From the NCBI RefSeq assembly GCF_007990525.1, contig NZ_AP019823.1, forward strand, positions 2,046,001 to 2,110,000: 64,000 bases of DNA, in the 5' to 3' direction. The stretch is from Leptotrichia hofstadii (GTDB lineage Bacteria; Fusobacteriota; Fusobacteriia; Fusobacteriales; Leptotrichiaceae). Below the pieces are notes generated by a model. The model was not told where the DNA came from. It made no database searches and saw nothing but the letters and a program-made list of their open reading frames with translations. The position numbers and the translations under genes are program-made. Positions within the stretch are counted from its first letter, which is position 1, and the number at the start of each line of letters is the position of its first letter. Positions 45,934 to 55,226 of the stretch are shown here, one piece after another.

Positions 45934-47671
45934 ATTTCTCCTCCTTAACAATTTCTCTCATAAATACTTCCAGTTCTCCGTCAACTAACCTCGAATTCAC
46001 ATATTTAAAGTAATTTTCATCAGTTTCAGGATAATCCAGATTTTCATTAAACGAATGCCATCTCGTTTCCTTCCTGAAAAAAAGATGCCCAATTAGTGAT
46101 TTACACACTATCAGTCTCTCTTTTAGCTCATAAGCAAACATTAAATCATGCATATTATCTGCCGAAAGCTCATCAGAAAGCTCTATAAGCTGATCAATTT
46201 TCTCTTTTGCCAAATTTAGCTGCTTTTCATTAAATTGATAGTTTGTAGAGATTCCACCTGCATATTCATCCATAATTTTTTGCATTCCTTCCTCCATATC
46301 TTCCGTTGAAAATCTTTTGGCTTCTGTATTTCTTATTTTTTCATACTGATTAATAATTTGGTTTTTTTGTTCATCCAAGAAGTTTTCCACATTTTCATCA
46401 ATTTTTCCACAATTAATATTTTTTTCATCAGCTAACTTTGAAATTATATCAAGCGCTGCAATTTCACCTTCAGCCAATGCACCTGTAACATATTTCTGCG
46501 GACAGCCTCCAGCTACATCTCCTGCCGCATAAAGCCCATTAATTGTAGTTTCTCTGTTCGTATTCACCCAAAAGCCGCTTGCAGTATGCCCTCCGACAAT
46601 ATACGGCTCTGTTCCTTCAATTTCAACATCCTGCTCATTCGGATTCTTTCCACTTTCAATCCATTTCAATGTCTGACTTGGCGCCATATTCAAGTATGCC
46701 TTTAGCAAACTTTCACTTTCTTCTTCACTAATTCCACTTGTCTTCAAGTAACAAGGTCCATTTCCAAGTTGATTTTCTCTCACAGTTCCATAAACACGCT
46801 CACTAGTCGTAAGCCCGTATTTATCCTCATAAACAACCCCTCTTGAATTTACCTGCTTTGCTCCAACTCCCTGAGCAATCGTTCCAACTGGCGCAATTGT
46901 GTCCTTACATCTCAAAGCAATAAATCTCATTTCAAATGTTGTCATTTCTGCTCCAGCCAAAATTCCCATCGCATATCCCGCTCCAGTATTAAATGGTGGA
47001 TACCACATCTTATGCCTTGAAAATCCAGGATTATTAGGCTTATAAAGTCCAGCCGCTCCTCCAGTCGAAATTATCACTTTTTTCGCCCTAATCACAATAG
47101 CTTCTTCTTTTTTTATAGAAAATCCAGCCGCTCCATAAACTTTCCCGTCCTTCACAAGCAAATCCGTAATATTAAGTGTATTCAGAACTCTCACATTTTT
47201 TACCTTTTTCACAGCATCAGCAAGTATCGGCTTAAAATTTTCTCCATTTATTTTTATATTTCTATTTCCACGTGCAACATACTCTCCATTCTCATCCTTC
47301 AAAATCACAAGCCCCAGCTTTTCCACTTCAGCGGTAATCTCATTAAATCTATTCGCGGCAGTAATTAACAAATCGTGCCGTACAATTCCATTGGCATCTT
47401 TTGCCGCATAATCCACATAATCCTGTGGCACACGTCCTTTCACATTATACGCATTTATTGCATTAATCCCAGCCGCAAGACACCCGCTCCTCTTAATATT
47501 CGCCTTCTCTGCTACAATTACTGATAAATCGGAATTTTTTCCAAGCGTAATCGCTGCATAACATCCAGCAGTCCCCCCACCAATAATCAATACATCCGTT
47601 TCCAATTCCTTTATTTCAAGTTTTTTTCTTCCCTTATTATTTTTATTTTTGTCAGCCTTATTCTCTGCCAT
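45917..47671 (-). CDS. aprA: Adenylylsulfate reductase alpha subunit (flavoprotein)
   Basis: The 584-residue protein belongs to the fumarate reductase/AprA flavoprotein family. It has an FAD dinucleotide fold (DVLIIGGGTAGCYAAITLGK, about 25-44) and AEKANIKRSGCLAAGINAINAY, typical of AprA. Further motifs are GGAAGLYKPNNPGFSRHKMWYPPFNTGAGYAMG in several blocks, and GLYAAGDVAGGCPQKYVTGALAEGE at about 386-410. AprAB reduces APS to sulfite and AMP. It sits next to CysDN, which makes APS, so the role here is assimilatory. It follows the TGGCG hairpin at 47802 and GAGG precedes its ATG. Confidence 0.87.
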   Translation of the reverse strand: MAENKADKNKNNKGRKKLEIKELETDVLIIGGGTAGCYAAITLGKNSDLSVIVAEKANIKRSGCLAAGINAINAYNVKGRVPQDYVDYAAKDANGIVRHDLLITAANRFNEITAEVEKLGLVILKDENGEYVARGNRNIKINGENFKPILADAVKKVKNVRVLNTLNITDLLVKDGKVYGAAGFSIKKEEAIVIRAKKVIISTGGAAGLYKPNNPGFSRHKMWYPPFNTGAGYAMGILAGAEMTTFEMRFIALRCKDTIAPVGTIAQGVGAKQVNSRGVVYEDKYGLTTSERVYGTVRENQLGNGPCYLKTSGISEEESESLLKAYLNMAPSQTLKWIESGKNPNEQDVEIEGTEPYIVGGHTASGFWVNTNRETTINGLYAAGDVAGGCPQKYVTGALAEGEIAALDIISKLADEKNINCGKIDENVENFLDEQKNQIINQYEKIRNTEAKRFSTEDMEEGMQKIMDEYAGGISTNYQFNEKQLNLAKEKIDQLIELSDELSADNMHDLMFAYELKERLIVCKSLIGHLFFRKETRWHSFNENLDYPETDENYFKYVNSRLVDGELEVFMREIVKEEKYEHSN

Positions 47672-47971
47672 AAAATTACCTCACAACCTACATCTATTTA
47701 ACTTATTCTATAAACTTACTTTTTTATAATTTTACTGTTATAGATTATTGTTATTAAAAATATCTTTCCTATAATTTTTATACTTTTTCTTTTTTCTAAA
47801 CGTAAAGGGGATCAACCGCCATCCCCTTTACAATCCCCGCTTGTCTAAGCATTTTTAATTTAGTTATAAACTGTTATTTTAATTAAAAATTATTATAGAT
47901 CAAATAAATATTCTATAAAAGTTCAAAGACAAATTAACTTAAATATTATATAAAAAATTTTTTATTTTTTT
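47672..47971. other. 300-bp gap between cysA and aprA
   Basis: It contains a TGGCG-family hairpin and no gene. All genes on both sides read on the minus strand. The gap may hold a second promoter for aprA and the genes after it, but no clear -35/-10 pair was seen. Confidence 0.5.
47802..47831 (-). repeat. Hairpin of the TGGCG family
   Basis: On the minus strand GTAAAGGGGA pairs perfectly with TCCCCTTTAC around the ten-base loop TGGCGGTTGA. ATGCTTAGACAAGCGGGGAT precedes it. It lies in the gap between cysA and aprA. Confidence 0.75.
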
Positions 47972-49036
47972 TTAAATAACGACATCATTTTGATTTCTTG
48001 TATTTTCATTTTCCACAATTTCCACTTCCTCATTTTTCCCAAAGGCATAGGAACGGTATATGTAAATATTGACTTCTTCTCCCACAGATACAGCATCTTC
48101 TTCAATTTTACGATTTCCTTTTATTAAAGTGCCGTTTATTTGTACGCCAATTTCTACTTCTTTTCCACGAAACAATGTATATTTAACAATTCCACTCTCT
48201 GTTGAAGCTGAATATCTAAATTTTTCATTTGCCTTTATAATACTTACGTTTTCTGGACGAATTATTGCTTTTTGTCCATTTTTTAAGTTTTCAAAACCTT
48301 TAAATCTGTTTATATTTTCCAATTCTATTGGGTTTCCCATAAATTTGGCTACAAATGCTGTTTTGGGATTGGAATAAATTTCTTTTGGACTTCCAATTTG
48401 TTCGATTCTTCCCTTATTTGTTACAATAATTTCATCCGCCACTTCTATTGCCTCTTCCTGGTCGTGCGTTACGAAAATGCTCGTAATTCCTACTTTATCA
48501 ATTGTTTCACGCAGCCAGTTCCGAAGTTCCTGCCTAACTTTAGCGTCAATTGCAGCAAAAGGCTCATCTAACAGCAATAATTCAGGATTGGGAGCTAATG
48601 CCCTTGCAAATGCCACTCTTTGCCGCTGTCCTCCTGAGAGCTGGTTTGGATACCGTTTCCCAAGCCCTTTTATATTCACAAGCTCCATCAGTTTTTCCAC
48701 GCGTTCCTTTATAATGGACTTTTTCACTTTTGCAATTTTCAACCCAAACGCAATATTGTCAAACACAGTCATGTACCGAAATAACGCATAATTCTGAAAA
48801 ACAAAGCCAATTCCCCTTTTGCTTGGAGAAATGTTATTTACAACTTTTCCGTCAATTATAATCTCCCCAGTATCAGGTGTTTCCAGTCCCGCAATCATCC
48901 GTAAAATTGTGGATTTTCCACTTCCGCTTGGTCCTAGCAAAGCCACCAGCTTTCCTTTTCTAATGCCTAAATTTATATTGTCTGACGCTTTGTAGCTATT
49001 GTACATTTTGTTAATATTTTTTAGTTCCACATACAT
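47972..49036 (-). CDS. cysA: Sulfate ABC transporter ATP-binding protein CysA
   Basis: The 354-residue ATPase has a Walker A GPSGSGKS (about 34-41), the Q-loop VFQNYALF, the signature LSGGQRQRVAFARAL and Walker B LLLLDEPFAAID, then the H-loop VTHDQEEAIEV. The C-terminal TOBE-like region (about 240-340) is usual for CysA. It powers CysT and CysW encoded 6-8 kb downstream. It starts four bases after the sulfite reductase stop, so both are cotranscribed. Confidence 0.93.
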   Translation of the reverse strand: MYVELKNINKMYNSYKASDNINLGIRKGKLVALLGPSGSGKSTILRMIAGLETPDTGEIIIDGKVVNNISPSKRGIGFVFQNYALFRYMTVFDNIAFGLKIAKVKKSIIKERVEKLMELVNIKGLGKRYPNQLSGGQRQRVAFARALAPNPELLLLDEPFAAIDAKVRQELRNWLRETIDKVGITSIFVTHDQEEAIEVADEIIVTNKGRIEQIGSPKEIYSNPKTAFVAKFMGNPIELENINRFKGFENLKNGQKAIIRPENVSIIKANEKFRYSASTESGIVKYTLFRGKEVEIGVQINGTLIKGNRKIEEDAVSVGEEVNIYIYRSYAFGKNEEVEIVENENTRNQNDVVI

Positions 49037-49040
49037 TCAT

Positions 49041-50750
49041 CTACCACGCCCTTTCCATATCAGCTTTACGGAAATCATTGAAATCAACCACTTCAAGTTC
49101 AAATTCCTTGTATTTCTCTATCAGCTCAATAAACCTTTCCTCATGTACAAACTCCTCAAATTCAATGTTTTCCTCTTTTATGATATTTGCAATGTCCTCA
49201 AGAAAATACGGAATTTTACTTGCCTTTATTTCTCCCACGATTTCATTCAGCTTAACAGTTTTACCTGTAAATTCTCCTCTTGCAAAAATTGCAAAGTATT
49301 CTCCGTCTTTTTTTCTTCTTCCGCTAAATCCAAGTTTCGCTATCTGCGGTGTCGCACAGGAATTTGGACATCCAGCAATCTTTATTTGTGGCAAATAATT
49401 TGTAAGCTCCCTTTTTTCCTCATTTTCAAAATATTTAAAAATATAGTCCAGTATCGGCGGAGTATCTAAAATTCCAACATTACAAGTTGTACTCCCAATA
49501 CACGAGTATGAATTAAAAAATTCGTTTTCGCCATAATATTCTTCCATAATTTCTCTTAATTTTAAAACATCTTCTTTTTTCAATCCTCGAACCAGAATAC
49601 TTTGAAAACTTGTAAGTTTCAATTCAACTTTATAGTCAAGGCTTTTTACAAACTTAATTAATTTTTCCCCATCTTCCTTGTAAATATTTCCTCTGGCAGG
49701 TCTTAAATAATACCCATATTCTCCTTTATGCTTTCCTGCCACGATATTTCTTTCACTTTTTATAAATTCATCATCTTTAATGCTTTCGTCTGTATTTTCT
49801 CCATTAGAAAATACTTCTATTTTTTCCAGCTCTTTTTCTTTATCTAAAATTTCTCTCTCATCTAGCAATTTTCTTGTATAAACTCTAAGACTATCCCCTT
49901 TTTCAGCATAAAAATTAGAAATATATTCGTTACACAGTTCTAAAAATTTTTCTTCCCCCAAATTTAGCAAAACATAACGAAGCCTTGCTCTTGCACGAAT
50001 TTTACGGTTTCCATGATCATTAAATACATTTCTTATTGCATGAATATAATACAGAAAATCATCTTCCTCGATAAATTCCCTTAAAATAATGGCATTAGTT
50101 GAAATTGGTCCAATTCCTCCGCCAACATACACTCGAAATCCCTTTTTTCCATCTTGAATTACTGCTTGAAATCCGATGTCATTTATTTTTGCATAAAGCG
50201 AATTTTCTTCCTTATTTGAAAAAGCAACTTTGTATTTTCTTGGCAAATGCATAAATTCACGTCCATTTAAAATATAATCTGTCACAATTTTTGCATGAGG
50301 CGAAACGTCAAAAACTTCTTCTTCAAATCCAGTTGTTTCAGGAGTAATTACCGCTCTTGTCGAATCTCCGCAAGTTGCTTTCGTAAAAAATCCTCTTTTT
50401 GAAATAGCCTCTAATAAGTCTGGCAAATTTTCCTTTTCTATTCCATGCAGCTGAAAATCTTGCCTTGTCGTAAGATGAAGCCTTTTATCACAATACTTCT
50501 GCACAACATCCAGCAAATACTCAAAGTCCTCAATGTCAATTTTACTTTCAAAAAAACGAGGTCTTATCATATATGTCCCTTTTTTTCTTCCTTCTGTATA
50601 AAGTGCAAATGAAGTCCTAACTGCATTCCACTCCTTCTCCTTTTCAGGATCAGTTAAAGCCTCCCTTGTCAAATTTATAATAAACTCCAGCTCTTTTTTC
50701 TCTCTCTCAGCCTCATAATCCTTGATTCTTTCATAATTATTCAATTTCAT
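49041..50750 (-). CDS. Siroheme sulfite/nitrite reductase
   Basis: The 569-residue protein has the typical two-fold repeat of ferredoxin-dependent sulfite and nitrite reductases. Siroheme and [4Fe-4S] are held by C-x5-C (SCIGSTTCNVG) and C-x3-C (GCPNSCATP). RLHLTTRQDFQLHGI and KRGFFTKATCGDSTR are conserved contacts in the first half. The sulfur genes around it make sulfite the likely substrate; the two classes are hard to tell apart from sequence. It leads the operon with cysA. Confidence 0.85.
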   Translation of the reverse strand: MKLNNYERIKDYEAEREKKELEFIINLTREALTDPEKEKEWNAVRTSFALYTEGRKKGTYMIRPRFFESKIDIEDFEYLLDVVQKYCDKRLHLTTRQDFQLHGIEKENLPDLLEAISKRGFFTKATCGDSTRAVITPETTGFEEEVFDVSPHAKIVTDYILNGREFMHLPRKYKVAFSNKEENSLYAKINDIGFQAVIQDGKKGFRVYVGGGIGPISTNAIILREFIEEDDFLYYIHAIRNVFNDHGNRKIRARARLRYVLLNLGEEKFLELCNEYISNFYAEKGDSLRVYTRKLLDEREILDKEKELEKIEVFSNGENTDESIKDDEFIKSERNIVAGKHKGEYGYYLRPARGNIYKEDGEKLIKFVKSLDYKVELKLTSFQSILVRGLKKEDVLKLREIMEEYYGENEFFNSYSCIGSTTCNVGILDTPPILDYIFKYFENEEKRELTNYLPQIKIAGCPNSCATPQIAKLGFSGRRKKDGEYFAIFARGEFTGKTVKLNEIVGEIKASKIPYFLEDIANIIKEENIEFEEFVHEERFIELIEKYKEFELEVVDFNDFRKADMERAW

Positions 50751-50800
50751 ATTCCAACATTCCTCTCTTCTTCACAAACCAAAAATTCCACCAATATTAT

Positions 50801-50812
50801 TTGTATATACAA
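50801..50812. promoter_or_regulatory. Palindrome TTGTATATACAA
   Basis: A perfect 12-bp palindrome lies 51 bp upstream of the sulfite reductase start, within the likely leader or promoter of the sulfur operon. A regulator binding site is possible. Confidence 0.45.
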
Positions 50813-50855
50813 TTATTTTAACATTTTTTGAAAAAAACTTCCATAATTAATATTA

Positions 50856-50870
50856 TTTTGATATACAAAA
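50856..50870. promoter_or_regulatory. Palindrome TTTTGATATACAAAA
   Basis: A 15-bp palindrome with arms TTTTG and CAAAA shares ATATACAA with the one at 50801. On the minus strand TTGTAT inside it could be a -35 element (17 bp before TATGGA). Confidence 0.4.
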
Positions 50871-51266
50871 TATATTAAAAAAGAATTATCCACAAATTTT
50901 GTAAATAATTCTCAATCATAATTCTTTCTGCTAAAAATTTTACAAATCATCAGCAATATAATTTACATACAATAATGCAACTGCCACAGTATTCAAGAAG
51001 ATTTTTTATGTTTGTTTCTTTCTATTAGATAGAGTACACCTAAAGTTAATATATATTCTAATTTTTTTCTTCAATTTTACTAAAAAATCCAACTTCTGTC
51101 AAATTGTAAATTATTTTCAGTTTTTTATACTTCAAAGCGAAAAACATTTGCTTATTTGTCGATTTTGGTATATAATGTATTAAGATAACTTAAAAATTTG
51201 GTTCATTCAACAAAATCTGCTTTTTAGTTATTATTCAAAAATAAAAATTTTGAGGTGATTATAAAA

Positions 51267-51911
51267 ATGAGAAAATTAACATTACTTTTTATGACATTAA
51301 TCTTATTTAATTTGTCATTTGCAGCGGGAGACACTGCTTTTACATTTCAAGGATTCAGTCCAGTTTCTCCAAGTGTCGTAAGATCTACAAAAAGAGTTAA
51401 GGCATTAGGAAAATCAAGAGTTTCATACCCAATGTTCTTTGGTAGAAACGGAGATGTTACTAAAAATATGAATAAGAACATGGAGAAATTTATTTCAGAC
51501 TACAAGTCTTCAAGAAACAAAATTTACACAGTTACTTCTGAAATTAAAGGTGACAACAGTTCATTCGTAAGTGTTCTGTTCACAGTTGAAGAAAAAGATA
51601 CTAAAACTGGTGAAAAAATAAAATCCTATGACGGAATTTCATTTAATGTAAAAGACGGAAAAGCATTAAAATTAAAAGATGTTCTTGTGGACGGATTTGA
51701 AAATGCGTTGACTGATGCTGTCAATGACAAGTTCAGACAGTTTGGACTGCCTCAGGTAGATAGATTCGACGCTGTTTCCAAAAAACAGAACTTCTACTTG
51801 GAGAATGACTCATTGGTTCTAATATATAATCAGGGAGAAGGGACAAATTTTGCTGACGGACAAGTATTTATTCCATTCATATTGACTGATTTAATAGGAA
51901 TTTTGAGATAA
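51267..51911 (+). CDS. Secreted DUF3298-like protein
   Basis: The protein of about 214 residues has a signal peptide (MRKLTLLFMTLILFNLSFA, cut near 19). The mature part ends with the DUF3298 pattern: YDGISFNVKDGKALKLKDV, then NFYLENDSLVLIYN and FADGQVFIPFILTDL. DUF3298 domains occur in anti-sigma factor RsiV and in periplasmic or surface proteins; no function is known for the stand-alone form. I chose the ATG at 51267, since GAGG lies ten bases before it. Confidence 0.72.
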   Translation: MRKLTLLFMTLILFNLSFAAGDTAFTFQGFSPVSPSVVRSTKRVKALGKSRVSYPMFFGRNGDVTKNMNKNMEKFISDYKSSRNKIYTVTSEIKGDNSSFVSVLFTVEEKDTKTGEKIKSYDGISFNVKDGKALKLKDVLVDGFENALTDAVNDKFRQFGLPQVDRFDAVSKKQNFYLENDSLVLIYNQGEGTNFADGQVFIPFILTDLIGILR

Positions 51912-51932
51912 GTACAAAAAATTTTATAATAT

Positions 51933-51983
51933 AAAAATACACTGAAAAATAAATGTTACTTTATTATACAGTGTATTTTTTTG
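51933..51983. terminator. Bidirectional terminator
   Basis: AATACACTG and CAGTGTATT form a stem, with T-runs on both strands. It serves the convergent genes 51267-51911 and 51985-53058. Confidence 0.85.
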
Positions 51984-51984
51984 T

Positions 51985-53058
51985 TTATTTTGTCGCTTTT
52001 TCTATCATAATTTCTCTTTTTCCAGTATCCATTACTGCCTTTGCTCCAATTGGCACAGTGATAAATGGTCTTACATGCCCAGATTTGAAATTTTTTACAA
52101 TTGGAATATTTAATCTTCCAAAGTTGTCATAAAACACTTCATCAATTGTCATATCTGTCGGATCAGACTGCTTAGGATTTTTAAAGTCCCCCAGGATAAT
52201 TCCCTGAATCTTGTCAAACTTTCCAGCTAGTTTTAGCTGTTTTAACATTCTATCAACACGGTAGCTCGCTTCATTTGTTTCTTCCAGAAATAATATTTTT
52301 CCATCTGTATTGATTTCGTGATCCGTTCCAAGGGTCGCAACTACAAGAGACAGGTTCCCTCCTGTAATCCTTCCGCTTCCACGTCCACTTTTCATAATTG
52401 TGTAAGTATCGTCAAAGCCTAGCAAATTATATGATTCATTACTCGTAAAGGCTTTATTAAAGGCATTTTCCGTAACTAGTGGTATATTTTTCATATTGTC
52501 TGACATGGGTCCATGAAATGTTACAAGCCCTGTCTTTTCATTGATTGCAAGCAGTAAAGTGGTGTTGTCGCTAAATCCTGAAATAATTTTCGGATTTTTC
52601 TTGATTACATCATAATTTAACTTATCCACAATCCTTATTCCGCCATAACCTCCACGCACTGCAAAAATCGCATTGATATTAGGGTTTGCAAACATATCAT
52701 TTATATCTTTTGCCCTCACATTGTCAGTCCCTCCAAACCCATACCATCTTGAAGAAAATGATTGACCGTAAACAACATTAAATCCTCTGCTTTTCAAATA
52801 TTCCACTTCCGCATAGCTATTTTCATTAGTATAGTTTGCAGGTGCGATTAATCCAATTGTATCTCCTGGCTTTAGCCCTTTTGGAATGATAATTTCGTTT
52901 GACGGATTATTTTTTTGATTTTGATAAGTTGCAGTCGCAGTCTTTCTTGCAGGCGGATAGCTGCTTCTTGCTGTCCTGTACGTAGCCGCATTTAATGTCA
53001 TGCCGCCCAGTACAAATCCTAGTGTTATAAATATTCTGCTTATTTTTATTGTTCTCAC
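51985..53058 (-). CDS. ldcA: L,D-carboxypeptidase (peptidase S66, LdcA/MccF-like)
   Basis: The protein cleaves the last D-Ala of tetrapeptides in peptidoglycan recycling. The S66 pattern starts GLKPGDTIGLIAPAN. The nucleophile Ser is in ISGFSDNTTLLLAI, preceded by FAVRGGYGGIRIVDKL. The acid residues EETNEASYRVDRML and the C-terminal FKSGHVRPFITVPIGA with the active His complete the set. A signal segment (about residues 5-23) suggests export. I chose GTG at 53058 because the upstream 25 residues to 53133 look unlike a signal peptide. The GTG has only AGGA close by. Confidence 0.85.
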   Translation of the reverse strand: MRTIKISRIFITLGFVLGGMTLNAATYRTARSSYPPARKTATATYQNQKNNPSNEIIIPKGLKPGDTIGLIAPANYTNENSYAEVEYLKSRGFNVVYGQSFSSRWYGFGGTDNVRAKDINDMFANPNINAIFAVRGGYGGIRIVDKLNYDVIKKNPKIISGFSDNTTLLLAINEKTGLVTFHGPMSDNMKNIPLVTENAFNKAFTSNESYNLLGFDDTYTIMKSGRGSGRITGGNLSLVVATLGTDHEINTDGKILFLEETNEASYRVDRMLKQLKLAGKFDKIQGIILGDFKNPKQSDPTDMTIDEVFYDNFGRLNIPIVKNFKSGHVRPFITVPIGAKAVMDTGKREIMIEKATK

Positions 53059-53243
53059 TTCCTTTTTTATGCTTTTGAACTCCTTAAAACTGGATATTGA
53101 AGAATACGTCGTTTCAAAGCAGTTCCATTGCATTAAATTTTTTCTAAAAAAATAGGCAATTTATCCCAGCGCTAAAAAGTTGTGGATGCCTTGCCTAATT
53201 ATATCAAATAATTCTGTAGTTCACAGTTTGGTTTACCAATTTA

Positions 53244-54380
53244 TTATTTCATAGCCTGAACTTGTTTCAAAATTTCTGAAGCTCCGTTTACTTTGTTGTT
53301 TACTGCTTCCTGTAAAATTTTAACTGCTTCAGCTTTTTTCCCTTGTCCTGCGTAAACTTGTCCCAAAACAACTTTTGCAGCGTTGTCCTTGTCTTCAGTT
53401 ATAGCTTTTTGTAAATATTTTTCAGCTAACGCTCCTGCTCCAACTCCTCCGAAATAAGTTCCAATTTGTCTGTTTGTAACTTTAGCTGATTTTAACTGGC
53501 TGTAAATTGAATTTAATTTTGCAGTATTGTTTTGCACTTCATAAATTCCTAACAATAAAATTTTTGCACTTGTATTCTTAGGTTCTGCAGCTACAGTTTT
53601 TGCTAAATATTCCTCAGCTTTTGCAGGGTTATTTTGCTGCAGGTAGAAAGTACCTAGCATTCCTAAGATTTGTCCATTTTTACCTTTTGCGGCTGTATTC
53701 ATTTCCAAAAGATATTTTTCAGCTTGTGAAGGATTTTTTTCGTTTATCGCAATCTCAGCCAGCAGGATTCCAGCACCATTTACACGGTCACTTGCTCCTG
53801 TGTATGCTTTTTGCAGATATGTCTTGGCTTGCGCGTTGTTATTTTTTGTCAAGTAATATTGCCCAATATTGTAGTTTACTTCAGCAACAAAGTCTTTGTT
53901 TGTAGACTGTACAGCTTTGTTATATCTTGCAGTACCTTTTGACTGTTCGTTATTGTCAAAATAGAAGATAATTAAGCTTGATGTAACATCAGCATTTGTT
54001 CCTCCTGATTTTTCATCTGTCCATAAAATATATTTTTCAGCTTCAGCCTTGTTTTTTTGCTGAATTCCCACTAAATACAAGAATCTTGCCGCTTCAACAG
54101 CTTCAGGAGTAGTTGATTGCCCATTTCCCCAAGCTGCCTGTAAATAAGGTTTTGCTTGAGATACTTTATTTTGTTGCAAGTAATATGCCCCTAGTTCAAG
54201 ATTTGCTTTCTGCGCGTAAGCGGCATCTGTTCCTTTGGCAACTCCTTCCAATACTTTTACTGCTTCAGCTACTTTTTTCTCTCCTGCCAGTTTTACCGCT
54301 TTTTCATAATCTGATTTTCCATCAGCAAATGAAATTGCCCCTGTTACTAAAATTGCTCCTATTAGTAATAATTTTTTCAT
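53244..54380 (-). CDS. Secreted tetratricopeptide repeat protein
   Basis: The 378-residue protein has a signal peptide (MKKLLLIGAILVTGAISFA, cut near 19). The rest is built from TPR-like repeats of 33-36 residues with the pattern A-x-x-Y-L-x-K-A (for example AKPYLQAAW, AKTYLQKAY, AEEYLAKTV, AEKYLQKAI). Roughly ten repeats make a solenoid for protein binding in the periplasm. No enzyme domain is present. It has a good ribosome site. Genes like this are common in Fusobacteria. Confidence 0.8.
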   Translation of the reverse strand: MKKLLLIGAILVTGAISFADGKSDYEKAVKLAGEKKVAEAVKVLEGVAKGTDAAYAQKANLELGAYYLQQNKVSQAKPYLQAAWGNGQSTTPEAVEAARFLYLVGIQQKNKAEAEKYILWTDEKSGGTNADVTSSLIIFYFDNNEQSKGTARYNKAVQSTNKDFVAEVNYNIGQYYLTKNNNAQAKTYLQKAYTGASDRVNGAGILLAEIAINEKNPSQAEKYLLEMNTAAKGKNGQILGMLGTFYLQQNNPAKAEEYLAKTVAAEPKNTSAKILLLGIYEVQNNTAKLNSIYSQLKSAKVTNRQIGTYFGGVGAGALAEKYLQKAITEDKDNAAKVVLGQVYAGQGKKAEAVKILQEAVNNKVNGASEILKQVQAMK

Positions 54381-54527
54381 TGTTCCTCCTAAATTATATT
54401 TATCCTCTTAAAAATTGGATATTTGCTATTTAATTGTTATTGTATCACTTATAAATTTGATTTCACTTATAAAGTGATGTAAAATAATTTAATATGCTCT
54501 TTTTTATATATATTTTCTAAAAAAATG

Positions 54528-55226
54528 CTAAATATTTCTCAGTGCGTCAACTAATTCTGTTTTTGAAGCAGTTTTTGCATCTACTCCCTTTATGATTCTC
54601 GCAGGTGTTCCTGCCACAACCACTCCTTCAGGCACATTTTCCGTAACAATCGCCCCAGCCGCAACAACCGAGCCTTTTCCTACTCTTACGCCTTCCAGTA
54701 CAACGGCATTCGCTCCGACAACTACATCGTCTTCAATAACTACCGGATCTGCTGAAGGTGGCTCAATAACTCCTGCAAGCACGGCTCCCGCACCTATATG
54801 GCAATTTTTACCAACTTTTGCACGTCCACCAAGCACAACGTTCATATCAATCATTGTCCCTTCGCCAATTTCAGCGCCAATATTTATAACGGCTCCCATC
54901 ATTATAACAGCCCTCTCCCCAATGCTTACTTTATCACGAATAAACACTCCAGGCTCAATTCTTGCATTAATATTTTTAATATCAAGCATAGGAACACCAG
55001 AATTTCTTCTGTCATTTTTCAGATAATAATTAGTAAGATTATTTTCACTAATAATTTTTTCAATTTCTTCCCAATCTCCAAAAACTACCTTTAACCCTTC
55101 TTTTCCTATTACTTTACAAGAATAAGCATTTTTTATGTCTTCATCTGTATAAAGTTCCACAGGTGTCGTCTTCTTGGCATCAGCAATGTATTGAATAATC
55201 GCCTTTGATTTCTCCAATTCTGTCAT
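54528..55226 (-). CDS. dapH: Tetrahydrodipicolinate N-acetyltransferase
   Basis: The 232-residue protein makes N-acetyl-tetrahydrodipicolinate in the acetylase branch of lysine/diaminopimelate synthesis. The N-terminal DapH domain (to about 85) is followed by a left-handed beta-helix of hexapeptide repeats ([20 protein letters not shown], then [20 protein letters not shown]). [19 protein letters not shown] is the typical end. It is a single gene. Confidence 0.93.
   Translation of the reverse strand: MTELEKSKAIIQYIADAKKTTPVELYTDEDIKNAYSCKVIGKEGLKVVFGDWEEIEKIISENNLTNYYLKNDRRNSGVPMLDIKNINARIEPGVFIRDKVSIGERAVIMMGAVINIGAEIGEGTMIDMNVVLGGRAKVGKNCHIGAGAVLAGVIEPPSADPVVIEDDVVVGANAVVLEGVRVGKGSVVAAGAIVTENVPEGVVVAGTPARIIKGVDAKTASKTELVDALRNI

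Larger units (their letters stand above)
50751..51266. other. 516-bp divergent gap with operator-like palindromes
   Basis: The sulfur operon leaves to the left and the DUF3298-like gene to the right. Two palindromes lie 40-110 bp before the sulfite reductase gene. The remaining 350 bp toward the plus-strand gene show no clear gene. Confidence 0.5.

Noticed and set aside
28642-47831. TGGCG hairpins as ordinary intrinsic terminators
   Set aside because: No T-run follows any of them, and real terminators of the nearby genes were found elsewhere (28774, 35767).
54592-55026. 144-codon plus-strand frame opposite dapH
   Set aside because: Its low-complexity Thr/Pro-rich sequence is the mirror of the hexapeptide repeats on the other strand.
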